64,000 nucleotides of DNA from G051903925 sp051903925 (GTDB taxonomy: Bacteria; Pseudomonadota; Alphaproteobacteria; Zavarziniales; Zavarziniaceae). Under the pieces are notes generated by a model. That model saw nothing but the letters and a program-made list of their open reading frames with translations, was not told the DNA's origin and ran no database searches. A program made the translations under genes and the position numbers. Position 1 is the first letter of the stretch; every line of letters begins with the position of its first letter. Positions 9,552 through 20,060 of this stretch are shown here, piece after piece. The stretch covers positions 1,736,001-1,800,000 of the forward strand of contig NZ_CP173678.1 in assembly GCF_051903925.1 (NCBI RefSeq), read 5' to 3'.

Positions 9552-9941
9552 TCAGGATGCGGCAAGGTCGCCCAGGATCGGGCAGTCCGGCCGGCGATCG
9601 CCGTGGCAGGCGCGGGCCAGGTCGCGCAGTGTCTCGGCCATCTGCGCCAGTTCCGCCATGCGCTGTTCCAGCTCCGCCACATGCTCCAGCGCCAGGCGCT
9701 TGACGTCGGCGCTGGAGCGGCCCTGGTCCTGCCACAGTTTCAGCAGGGCGCCGGTCTGCGCCAGCGAGAAGCCAAGCGCCCGTGCCCGCTTCACGAAGCG
9801 CAGCATGTGCACGTCGCTGGCGCTGTAGGTGCGATAATTGCCGTCGCTGCGATCGGCGTGGGGCAGCAGGCCGACCCGCTCGTAATAGCGGATCATCTTG
9901 GGGCTCAGCCCCGACTGGCGTGCCGCGGTGCCGATGTTCAT
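9552..9941 (-). CDS. cueR: MerR-family copper-responsive regulator CueR
   Basis: The 129-residue protein has the MerR winged helix at the N-terminus (MNIGTAARQSGLSPKMIRYY), a coiled-coil dimerisation helix at ~75-110 and the metal loop C-HGDRRPD-C near the C-terminus. Two Cys separated by seven residues is the CueR Cu(I)/Ag(I)/Au(I) spacing, distinct from zinc- or mercury-type MerR proteins. CueR activates copper export and detoxification genes by twisting a promoter with a long spacer. No copper ATPase or oxidase lies in this window. The gene follows the ferritin-like gene by 17 bp and is probably cotranscribed with it. Confidence 0.85.
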   Translation of the reverse strand: MNIGTAARQSGLSPKMIRYYERVGLLPHADRSDGNYRTYSASDVHMLRFVKRARALGFSLAQTGALLKLWQDQGRSSADVKRLALEHVAELEQRMAELAQMAETLRDLARACHGDRRPDCPILGDLAAS

Positions 9942-9958
9942 CGCCGCTCCCGGGCGGG

Positions 9959-10777
9959 TCAGGCCGCCTGCCGCTCCAGCTTGCGGTTGCGGTACTGCAG
10001 CCCGCGCCAGGCAATGCGCGAGACGACGTCGGCCGTGCGGCTGTGCGGGCGGAAGCCCATGGCCTTCAGGATCATGTTCAGGCCCCGCGCCAGGTGGCCA
10101 TAGCCATAGAGCCGTCCAGTGATCCGGCCATAGTCGCGGGCACAGGCGGCACGGTCATAGGGCGCGCCGGGACCGTGGTTTGCGGCGTGATAGGCATAGG
10201 ACAGTTCGTCGTCGTCGACCTCGGACAGGCGCCCGATCGCGACCTTCATCTTGGTCATGAAGCCGACGCGCTCGGCGGCGTAGCGCCGCATGTTGTCGAA
10301 GAACAGGCGGTAGTGGCGGAACTCGTCGCCGGCAATGCGGTGGGCGATCTCCTTCAGCAGCGGCTCGTCCGTCGAATCGCGGATCGCGCTGTAGAACGAG
10401 CTGGTGCCGGATTCGACGATGCAGCGGGCCAGCAGTTCGCCCGTGCGCGAGCCGCGGACCGATTCGGTGGCGTCCAGCGGCAGCTGGAAGCCTGAGCGAA
10501 AGCGGGCCAGCGCATCTTCGAAGTTGAAGCTTGGATCGCACAGCGTGGCCCAGCGGCCCAGGGCGATGCCGTGCTGCACCTCCTCCACGCCCCAGTTCTC
10601 GATCACGTCGGCGAACTGGGCGTCATTGGGGAAGATGTTCCGCAGATAGGCGACATAGTCGGCGCTGTTGGCCTCGACCAGGGCGGCCGTCTTGACCGCC
10701 TTCAGCATGTCGGCGTCGACCCGGGTGGGATCGAACCGGTCCCATGCGATGTCGTCGAGTGTCCAATGCCTGCCCAT
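9959..10777 (-). CDS. Ferritin-like diiron protein
   Basis: The 272-residue protein has the four-helix diiron pattern: a first Glu in LVEANSADY, an E-x-x-H in VEEVQHG, a further Glu in CIVESGTSSFY and a second E-x-x-H in GDEFRHYR. This arrangement is seen in ferritin-like oxygenases and acyl-ACP-desaturase-like proteins. The substrate is unknown. The start was set at the ATG at 10777, giving MGRHWTLDDI; a longer frame upstream reads into basic low-complexity sequence. It precedes cueR in the same direction with 17 bp between them, suggesting a link between copper stress and an iron protein, but that is inference. Confidence 0.7.
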   Translation of the reverse strand: MGRHWTLDDIAWDRFDPTRVDADMLKAVKTAALVEANSADYVAYLRNIFPNDAQFADVIENWGVEEVQHGIALGRWATLCDPSFNFEDALARFRSGFQLPLDATESVRGSRTGELLARCIVESGTSSFYSAIRDSTDEPLLKEIAHRIAGDEFRHYRLFFDNMRRYAAERVGFMTKMKVAIGRLSEVDDDELSYAYHAANHGPGAPYDRAACARDYGRITGRLYGYGHLARGLNMILKAMGFRPHSRTADVVSRIAWRGLQYRNRKLERQAA

Positions 10778-10937
10778 GCACAAACTCCGCTGCCTGGACG
10801 CTGCAGCCCAGGTACAGGAACGGCTGACCGAGGCCGCCAATATGACGAAAAAGTGCCAAGCGCGCCAACCCCATGGATTTTGTGGGGATTGCGCGCCGAC
10901 GTGAACGTCCCGCCGCAGGTGGGGTCCGGACAGGCAA

Positions 10938-10961
10938 AGGGCCGGCGTTGCCGCCGGCCCT
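10938..10961 (-). terminator. Intrinsic terminator of the atp operon
   Basis: AGGGCCGGCG and CGCCGGCCCT form a perfect 10-bp stem around the loop TTGC, 45 bp beyond the atpC stop. On the minus strand the stem is followed by TTTGCC, a short T-run. Placement directly after the last F1 gene supports termination. Confidence 0.75.
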
Positions 10962-11005
10962 CATGCAATCCGCTTCGGGGCGCCGGGTTCCGGCGCGCCC
11001 AGGGT

Positions 11006-11410
11006 TCAGCGCAGGCTGTCGAGCAGGCCGGACAGGCCAGTCACCCTGGCCTCGGCCCGGGCCCGGGCGTCATCGTCGCGGGCGTCGCGCGCGGACTGCT
11101 CGGCGGCGCGAAACTCGGCCTCGAGCGCGGCGCGGTCGACCTCGCCCAGCGGCTGCGCGCGCTCGGCCAGGACGGTCAGGGTGCGGGCCCCGACCTCGGC
11201 AAAGCCGCCGTCGACAACGATGCGCTCAGGGCTGCCGCCCTCGGTCCGGAACACCTCGATGATGCCGGGCCGCAGCAGCGTGACCAGGGGCGCATGCCCC
11301 GCCAGGATGCCGATGTCCCCCTCCTCGCCGGGGACAACGACCTGCTCCACCGGTTCCGAGACCAGCAGCCGCTCCGGCGAGACCAGTTCGAACTGGAAGG
11401 TCTCGGCCAT
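11006..11410 (-). CDS. atpC: F1-ATPase epsilon subunit
   Basis: The 134-residue protein has the epsilon beta-sandwich (FQFELVSPERLLVSEPVEQV, GDIGILAGHAPLVTLLRPG) and a C-terminal helical part rich in Ala, Arg and Asp. Epsilon is part of the rotor stalk and inhibits ATP hydrolysis in F1. Start at ATG 11410 lies 2 bp after the atpD stop, indicating translational coupling. It is the last gene of atpHAGDC. Confidence 0.95.
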   Translation of the reverse strand: MAETFQFELVSPERLLVSEPVEQVVVPGEEGDIGILAGHAPLVTLLRPGIIEVFRTEGGSPERIVVDGGFAEVGARTLTVLAERAQPLGEVDRAALEAEFRAAEQSARDARDDDARARAEARVTGLSGLLDSLR

Positions 11411-11412
11411 GA

Positions 11413-12837
<1,425 letters not shown>

Positions 12838-12850
12838 CGAAGGGTCCTCT

Positions 12851-13744
12851 TCAGAGTGCTTCAGCGCCGGAGATGATTTCGATCAGCTCCTTGGTGATCG
12901 TGGCCTGGCGCGAGCGGTTATAGACGAGCGTGAGCCGGTTGATCATGTCGCCGGCATTGCGGGTGGCGCTGTCCATTGCGGACATGCGGGAGCCTTCCTC
13001 GCTGGCGGCGTTCTCCAGCAGCGCGCGGTAGATCTGCACAGCGAGGTTGCGCGGCAGCAGGGCCTCGAGGATCTCCTCCTCCGCCGGCTCGTACTCGTAG
13101 ACGGCGCCGTCCAGCTGCGGGGCCGCGGCTTCGCCGCCGCCACCCGTGGTGGTCGCGGGGATCAGCTGCTGCGCCGTCGGGATCTGGCTGATCGCGGAGC
13201 GGAACTGGGAGTAGAACAGCGTGCAGACGTCGAAGGCACCATCCTCGAACAGGGCGGTGACCCGGTTCGCGATCGCCTGCGCCGTCGCGAAGGTGACGCG
13301 CTTGGCGCCACCCACGGGCTCGACATGCTCCAGCAGGCGGCTGCCATGGTCGCGACGCAGCTGGTCGCGGCCCTTCTTGCCGACCGTCAGGATCTTTACC
13401 TCCTTGCCCTCGGCCAGCAGCACATTGATGCGCTGCCGGGCCAGGCGGACGATGGAGGAGTTGAAGGCACCGCACAGGCCACGCTCGGCCGTGCACACGA
13501 CCAGCAGGTGAACCTGGGCGCGGCCGGTGCCGATCAGCAGCCTGGGCGCGTCCTCACGGTCGGTCATTCCGGCCGAAAGGGCGCCCAGGACCTGCTCGAT
13601 CCGGCTGGCATAGGGACGGGCCGCTTCCGCCGCTTCCTGGGCGCGGCGCAGCTTCGAAGCGGCGACCATCTTCATCGCCTTGGTGATCTTCTGCGTGGAG
13701 CGAATGCTCCGGATACGCAGTCGAAGATCGCGCAAGCTCGCCAT
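12851..13744 (-). CDS. atpG: F1-ATPase gamma subunit
   Basis: The 297-residue central-stalk subunit has both conserved ends: MASLRDLRLRIRSIRSTQKI with the following ITKAMKMVAASKLRRAQ at the N-terminus, and RLTLVYNRSRQATITKELIE near the C-terminus. It rotates inside the alpha3beta3 ring and couples proton flow to catalysis. Length is normal for alphaproteobacteria (~290). It is 21 bp downstream of atpA. Confidence 0.97.
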   Translation of the reverse strand: MASLRDLRLRIRSIRSTQKITKAMKMVAASKLRRAQEAAEAARPYASRIEQVLGALSAGMTDREDAPRLLIGTGRAQVHLLVVCTAERGLCGAFNSSIVRLARQRINVLLAEGKEVKILTVGKKGRDQLRRDHGSRLLEHVEPVGGAKRVTFATAQAIANRVTALFEDGAFDVCTLFYSQFRSAISQIPTAQQLIPATTTGGGGEAAAPQLDGAVYEYEPAEEEILEALLPRNLAVQIYRALLENAASEEGSRMSAMDSATRNAGDMINRLTLVYNRSRQATITKELIEIISGAEAL

Positions 13745-13765
13745 GCTGCGGGGCTTTCTTCAGGC

Positions 13766-15295
<1,530 letters not shown>

Positions 15296-15299
15296 GGGA

Positions 15300-15857
15300 T
15301 CAAGCCCCTTTCATGGCAGCGGCAAGGCTGCGGAGACGAGTGCCGAGAGAAGCGTCGATCTGGCGCGAGCCGAGGCGCACCACCATGCCGCCCAGCAGGG
15401 ACGGCTCGACCCGGGAGTCGATCAGGACGGTGCGGCCAGCGGCCTGCCCCAGCGCCCGGGCCAGGCTCTCTTCCTGCTGGGGAGAGAGCGGCTGGGCCGA
15501 GACGACACGGGCGGTGACCTCGCCCCGTTCCTTGGCGGCGAGTTCGAGGAAGGCGGCGATGGTCGCGTCGAGCACGAACAGTCGCCGGTTGCGGGCCAGA
15601 AGCCCGACCAGGTTGCGCACCAGGTCCGAGGCGCCGCCACGGTCCAGGACGGCGGCCAGGGCCTTGCCCTGCTGATCGCGGTCGTAGAGCGGGCTGGCGA
15701 GAAGGCGCTGCAGGTCGTGCGAGCCCTGGATCAGGCCGCGCAGTTCGCGCAGTTCGGTCGCGACTTCGCCCAGAATCCGGCGGTCGCGAGCGAGTTCGAA
15801 GAGGGCCGTTGCGTATCGCGTTGCGACACCGGCAAGGAGTGCTGACTCCGCAGGCAT
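15300..15857 (-). CDS. atpH: F1-ATPase delta subunit
   Basis: The 185-residue subunit begins MPAESALLAGVATRYATALF, the usual delta N-terminus, and ends with the conserved GGMVVRLGSRQIDASLGTRL. Delta links F1 to the peripheral stalk b subunits. Start at ATG 15857 was preferred over longer frames because upstream residues are Cys/Arg-rich and do not match the family. It is the first gene of atpHAGDC; the F0 genes are not in this window, as is usual in alphaproteobacteria. A perfect 12-bp palindrome GATCAGCTGATC lies at 15888-15899, 30 bp upstream. Confidence 0.95.
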   Translation of the reverse strand: MPAESALLAGVATRYATALFELARDRRILGEVATELRELRGLIQGSHDLQRLLASPLYDRDQQGKALAAVLDRGGASDLVRNLVGLLARNRRLFVLDATIAAFLELAAKERGEVTARVVSAQPLSPQQEESLARALGQAAGRTVLIDSRVEPSLLGGMVVRLGSRQIDASLGTRLRSLAAAMKGA

Positions 15858-16153
15858 GAGCTGTTGTCCCTGCGCCAGGCCATACCAGATCAGCTGATCC
15901 CGGCCAGACCTATCAAGTTGTTGATTTCGCGGGCAGGAGTGACTTGCCGGACGCCCGCGTAACCGCCCCACCGGCGGGGCGTCTCTAGCATGGGCGCATG
16001 TCGCCCTGCAACATTGGCCCGCTTGCGGCCAGACGCCGCAAGCGGCGCGCGGGGCCGGTGCGGCGTGGCCGCCCGATGCCGCACTGCACACCCGGCGCGC
16101 CACAGGGGCACAGCCGGGGCCGAACGGTCAGTCAGGCAGGTGGCAGGCGCCGC

Positions 16154-16765
16154 TCAGGTGGCGACGGCCTGGCGCAGGCGGGCCAGCAGCGCATCCACGC
16201 CGCCGCCATTCACCACCACGCTCGAGAACTCGGACCGCTGGGTGATCGCCATGCTGACCCCCTCGATCACGACGTCGACGATCCGGTAGTTGCCACCCTG
16301 ATTCTCGACCTGCCAGTCGACCTTGATGGCCTTCGATTCGCGCGGCCGCTTGACCAGGCTGGAGACGACCATGCGGCCGTCCTGGCCCGGGGCCTCCCCC
16401 TGTACGGAGAAGGTTTCACCCGCGTACTCGGCCAGGCGCGCGGCATAGGTCTTGACCACGTAATCCTCGAACAGGGCGGAGAATTCCGCCTGCTGCTCGG
16501 GCGTCGCGGTGCGGCGGTGCCGGCCCAGCACGAAGTTGGAAATGCCGGCAATGTCGAAGTTCGCGGTGAACAGGGTGCGGAACCGGCTCCGCCGCTCCTG
16601 CTCGGGCACGGACCGGTCGGTCAGTGCGGCAATCGCCTGGTTTCCCAGGTTCTGGATGAAGGCTGCGGCCTGCCCGGACGCGCCGGCAGGGCGGCCGGCC
16701 ATGCCGGTCACCGCTGCCAATCCGAACAGAAGGCCGCCGGCAAGAACAACGCGACGAGACGGCAT
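16154..16765 (-). CDS. mlaC: MlaC-like periplasmic phospholipid carrier
   Basis: The 203-residue protein starts with SRRVVLAGGLLFGLAAVTG, a twin-arginine-like signal, followed by the MlaC/Ttg2D fold: DIAGISNFVLGRHRRTATPEQ, ALFEDYVVKTYAARL and KVDWQVENQGGNYRIVDVVI with EGVSMAITQRSEF. MlaC shuttles phospholipids between the outer-membrane MlaA complex and the inner-membrane ABC transporter, keeping the outer leaflet asymmetric. It follows mlaA by 14 bp on the same strand. The MlaFEDB transporter genes are not in the window. Confidence 0.9.
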   Translation of the reverse strand: MPSRRVVLAGGLLFGLAAVTGMAGRPAGASGQAAAFIQNLGNQAIAALTDRSVPEQERRSRFRTLFTANFDIAGISNFVLGRHRRTATPEQQAEFSALFEDYVVKTYAARLAEYAGETFSVQGEAPGQDGRMVVSSLVKRPRESKAIKVDWQVENQGGNYRIVDVVIEGVSMAITQRSEFSSVVVNGGGVDALLARLRQAVAT

Positions 16766-16779
16766 GGCGAACCCTGTGG

Positions 16780-17769
16780 CTAGTCGGACAGACCTGCCGC
16801 CGCGTTCCGCTCCGCGATCAGGCGTTCAAGCGCTGCTGCGGTGGGGGCTGCGATCGGCCGTCTGGTCTCTACCACGGATGCCGGTCCGGGCGCGACCGCC
16901 GATGTGTCGCTGGCCGTGCTGCCCGACCCGGTGGCCGGCGTCGCGGGGCCCCGGGGCGGCATTACGGTCGCGGCGATGTCGGTCGCCGGCGGGGCAACGG
17001 GCGACGCGTCGACCAGGCCGGAGCCGATCGCCTGATCCGTTGGCGTCCCGTCATTGATCAGGGCCGCGCGATTCTGCCGGTAGAGGCTGCGCACCGCGGC
17101 GTAGAAGTCGATCGAGGTCCGCTCGAGGTCGTTGATCTCCTCGAAATTGCGGGCCCGCGCGTCGATGATGCTGACGCCCGAGACGACGGTGCCGATCATG
17201 TTGCGGTGGTTGGTCCAGTAGAAGTAGCTGAGCGGGTCGAGGAAGCCGTCAACCGCGTCGCCCACGCCGTCGCGCGGATTGGTCGGGCCCAGGAACGGCA
17301 GCACGAGATAGGGGCCGTCACCCAGCCCATAGACGGCCAGCGTCTGGCCGAAATCCTCGTTATGGGAGGGGATGCCCCAGTCGGTCGCGACGTCGAACAT
17401 GCCGGCGACACCCACCGTGGTATTGGTCGCGAAGCGCAGGGCCGTGTCGCCCGCGCCTTCGAAGTCGCCCTGCAGGACGTCGTTGATCAGGATCAGCGGC
17501 TGGCCCAGGTTGTCCAGGAAGTTGCTGACCACCCGGCGCCCGGGGGAGGGGATCACGCCGCGATAGATCTCGGCCGCGGGCCGCAGCAGGACATGGTCCA
17601 GGAACATGTTCACGCTGAAGAAGTAGCGGTTCAGCGGCTCCAGCGGATCGTTGAGCGCCTCGAACTCGGCCACCGCCTCGGGATCGCTGGGGTCCGGCGG
17701 GGTGGCGCAGGCGGCAAGGCCCAGCAGCGCCAGGCCCGCAGCCAGGCCGGCCGGCCGCAGCGCACCCAT
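16780..17769 (-). CDS. mlaA: MlaA/VacJ-like outer-membrane lipoprotein
   Basis: The 329-residue protein has a lipoprotein signal with lipobox L-A-A-C near residue 20, then the MlaA core: NDPLEPLNRYFFSVNMFLD, VVSNFLDNLGQPLILINDVL, a GIPSHNEDFGQTLAVYGLG stretch and YLVLPFLGPTNPRDGVGDAV. MlaA removes mislocalised phospholipids from the outer leaflet with porins. The C-terminal ~90 residues are a Pro/Ala/Thr-rich extension beyond the usual core length (~250). The ATG at 17769 places the signal peptide correctly; a GTG at 17808 would add a short N-terminal tail before the signal peptide. Confidence 0.9.
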   Translation of the reverse strand: MGALRPAGLAAGLALLGLAACATPPDPSDPEAVAEFEALNDPLEPLNRYFFSVNMFLDHVLLRPAAEIYRGVIPSPGRRVVSNFLDNLGQPLILINDVLQGDFEGAGDTALRFATNTTVGVAGMFDVATDWGIPSHNEDFGQTLAVYGLGDGPYLVLPFLGPTNPRDGVGDAVDGFLDPLSYFYWTNHRNMIGTVVSGVSIIDARARNFEEINDLERTSIDFYAAVRSLYRQNRAALINDGTPTDQAIGSGLVDASPVAPPATDIAATVMPPRGPATPATGSGSTASDTSAVAPGPASVVETRRPIAAPTAAALERLIAERNAAAGLSD

Positions 17770-18041
17770 CAGCGATTTGGTACGATCGATCCAGGAATCC
17801 GAGACCACAGAGACGCCCCCATCGCCAATTTGTGCAGTCGGCCCGGCACTGCCCGCGCCGAGGGCACCGGCCGCCCGACGGGCAGCGATGCGCCCGGGGA
17901 ATGTAGAGGTGCAATACCTTGCTGCCAAGCAGGGGCAGACCCATCAGATGTGCGGTTGCTCACACTCTGTTGCAGGCGCGCCCCGCTTGCATCGCGCTTT
18001 CCGGTGTTCAGGCGGACCGCGCAGGCAGTGCTTGCTCTGAG

Positions 18042-18061
18042 ATATAAAGATATGTTTATGT
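18042..18061. promoter_or_regulatory. Candidate operator of the SAM-cycle regulator
   Basis: ATAAAGATATGTTTAT at 18044-18059 is an inverted repeat matching at all but one pair and is strikingly AT-rich in a GC-rich region. It ends 10 bp before the ATG of the ArsR-methyltransferase regulator that heads the metF-metH operon. ArsR-family SahR regulators are known to control SAM-cycle genes from such AT-rich palindromes; autoregulation is the simplest reading. Confidence 0.65.
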
Positions 18062-18068
18062 CTGATGG

Positions 18069-19109
18069 ATGGTTGATCCAGATGGACATGATCCGCGCGA
18101 CGCGCACCGACCGCCCGACGGCGCCAGCCTGGATGGCGTGCTGGCTGGCCTGCGCGCCGCGGGCGAGCCGACTCGCCTGCGCCTGCTGGCGCTGCTGGCC
18201 CGGGCCGAGCTGACCGTTACCGAACTGTGCCAGATCGTCGGGCAGAGCCAGCCCCGCGTGTCGCGCCATCTGAAGCTGATGACCGAGGCCGGCCTGATCG
18301 AGCGCATTCGCGAAGGAACCTGGGTCTTCTGCCGGCTGGGAGAGCGCGGCGGTGCTGCGTCCCTGGCCCGCCAGATCGCCCGTGCCCTGCCGGAGGACGA
18401 GCTGCTGCTGGCCGGCGACCGGTCGCGCCTGGAGTCGGTCGTGGCGACGCGGGCCGAGGCGGCGGCCGCCTATTTCCGGGCCAATGCCGCCAACTGGCGG
18501 CGCATGCGGGCCCTGCACGTCGACGAAGCGGTGGTCGAGCAGGCCTTGGCCGAACTGGTCGGGCGCAAGCCGCTGGGCGACCTTTTGGATATCGGCACCG
18601 GCACGGGCCGGATGCTGGAGCTGTTCGGCGGCCAGGCGTCGCGCGCCGTCGGCATCGACCTGTCGCACGACATGCTGGCGGTGGCCCGCGTCAACCTGGC
18701 GCGCGCCGGCCTGAGCCGGGCCCAGGTGCGCCATGGCGACATGTACCGCCTGAACGCAGGCGATGAGGCCTTCGACCTGATCCTGGTGCACCAGGTCCTG
18801 CACTACGCCACCGATCCCGCCAGTGCGATCGCCGAGGCGGCGCGCGTGCTGCGCCCGGGCGGCCGGCTGGTCGTCGTTGACTTTGCGCCCCATGGCGAGG
18901 AATTCCTGCGCCAGGACCATGCCCACCGCCGCCTGGGCTTTGCCCCTGAGGAAGTGGCCGGCTGGTGCCGCGCAGCAGGGCTTGAGGCCGGCCTGTGGCG
19001 CGAGCTGCCGGGCGAGCCGTTGACGGTTTCGATCTGGCTGGCCCGCAAGGCGCAAATTGTTGAGGGGACGCTTCCGGCAGAGAAGCGCCCGTTGGAGAAG
19101 CGTGCATGA
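18069..19109 (+). CDS. ArsR-type regulator fused to a SAM-methyltransferase-like domain (SahR-like)
   Basis: The 346-residue protein has an ArsR winged helix at ~22-95 (AAGEPTRLRLLALLARAELT, SQPRVSRHLKLMTEAGLI) and a class I SAM-binding domain at ~165-330 with DIGTGTGRMLELFG and ARVLRPGGRLVVVDF. In the known SahR family the methyltransferase-like domain senses S-adenosylhomocysteine and represses metF, metH, ahcY and metK. The gene overlaps metF by 4 bp (ATGA) and is followed by metH, which fits that role. No clear Shine-Dalgarno precedes ATG 18069, and an in-frame stop lies at 18063-18065, so the start cannot be further upstream. Enzymatic methylation cannot be excluded. Confidence 0.85.
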   Translation: MVDPDGHDPRDAHRPPDGASLDGVLAGLRAAGEPTRLRLLALLARAELTVTELCQIVGQSQPRVSRHLKLMTEAGLIERIREGTWVFCRLGERGGAASLARQIARALPEDELLLAGDRSRLESVVATRAEAAAAYFRANAANWRRMRALHVDEAVVEQALAELVGRKPLGDLLDIGTGTGRMLELFGGQASRAVGIDLSHDMLAVARVNLARAGLSRAQVRHGDMYRLNAGDEAFDLILVHQVLHYATDPASAIAEAARVLRPGGRLVVVDFAPHGEEFLRQDHAHRRLGFAPEEVAGWCRAAGLEAGLWRELPGEPLTVSIWLARKAQIVEGTLPAEKRPLEKRA

Positions 19110-20059
19110 CTGCCTGGACAACGCGCCTGAAGAGCCCGGTTCGCATTGCCGAGCCGGGCCGGCCGCTCGACGTCAGTTTCGAGTTCTCGCCGCCCAAGAC
19201 GCCGGAGGCGGAGGAGGCGCTGTGGCGCACCGTACGCCGGCTGGCGCCGCTGGGCCCGCGCTTCGTCTCCGTCACCTATGGCGCGGGCGGTTCGACGCGG
19301 GAGCGGACCTACAACACGGTGCGCCGCATCCAGACCGAGCTCGGCATCCAGTCGGCCGCCCACCTGACCTGTGTGGGCGCGTCCAGGGGCGAGTTGCGTG
19401 AGATCGCCCAAGGCTACTGGGACAGCGGCATCCGCCACATCGTGGCCCTGCGCGGCGACCCGCCGGCGGGCGCTGGCCCCTACAGCCAGCATCCCGACGG
19501 CTGCCGCGACGCGGCGGAACTGATCGGCCTGCTGAAGGGGGTGGCAGATTTCGAGATCAGCGTCGCCGCCTATCCCGAGGTACATCCCGACGCCGCCAGC
19601 GCCGAAGCGGACCTCGACAACCTGAAGCGCAAGATCGATGCCGGCGCCACGCGGGCGATCACGCAGTTCTTCTTCTATAACGACATCTTCCTGCGCTTCG
19701 TCGACCGGGCGATGGCAGCGGGGATCACCGTGCCCATCGTGCCCGGAATCATTCCCGTCTCGAACTTCGTCCAGATCCGGCGCATGGCCGCGATGTGCGG
19801 AACCGCCGTGCCGTCCTGGATGGCCGACATGTTCGAGGGGCTGGAGGACGACCTGGAGACGCGGCGGCTGCTGGCAGCGACCATCGCCGCCGACCAGTGC
19901 CGCGAACTGGCCGCCTTTGGCGTCGAGCAGTTCCATTTCTATACGCTGAACCGCGCCGACCTGAGCTTTGCGCTGTGCCACATGCTGGGCCTGCGCCCTG
20001 CGGCATCGCAGGCCGAGACGCTGGCCGCGGGTGTCGGATCCCGGGCCGTGGGAGAGTGA
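19106..20059 (+). CDS. metF: 5,10-methylenetetrahydrofolate reductase
   Basis: The 317-residue flavoprotein has the MTHFR TIM-barrel motifs VSFEFSPPKTPEAEEALW, VTYGAGGSTRERT, LTCVGASRGELREIA, HIVALRGDPP and ITQFFFYNDIFLRFVDRA. It reduces 5,10-methylene-THF to 5-methyl-THF with FAD, supplying the methyl donor for MetH next door. It overlaps the regulator gene by 4 bp and metH starts 1 bp after its stop, so the three genes form one operon. Confidence 0.97.
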   Translation: MTAWTTRLKSPVRIAEPGRPLDVSFEFSPPKTPEAEEALWRTVRRLAPLGPRFVSVTYGAGGSTRERTYNTVRRIQTELGIQSAAHLTCVGASRGELREIAQGYWDSGIRHIVALRGDPPAGAGPYSQHPDGCRDAAELIGLLKGVADFEISVAAYPEVHPDAASAEADLDNLKRKIDAGATRAITQFFFYNDIFLRFVDRAMAAGITVPIVPGIIPVSNFVQIRRMAAMCGTAVPSWMADMFEGLEDDLETRRLLAATIAADQCRELAAFGVEQFHFYTLNRADLSFALCHMLGLRPAASQAETLAAGVGSRAVGE

Positions 20060-20060
20060 G

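Noticed and set aside
15858..16153. Coding sequence extending atpH upstream to 16103
   Set aside because: The extra 82 residues are Cys/Arg-rich, unlike delta subunits, and the family N-terminus starts exactly at ATG 15857.
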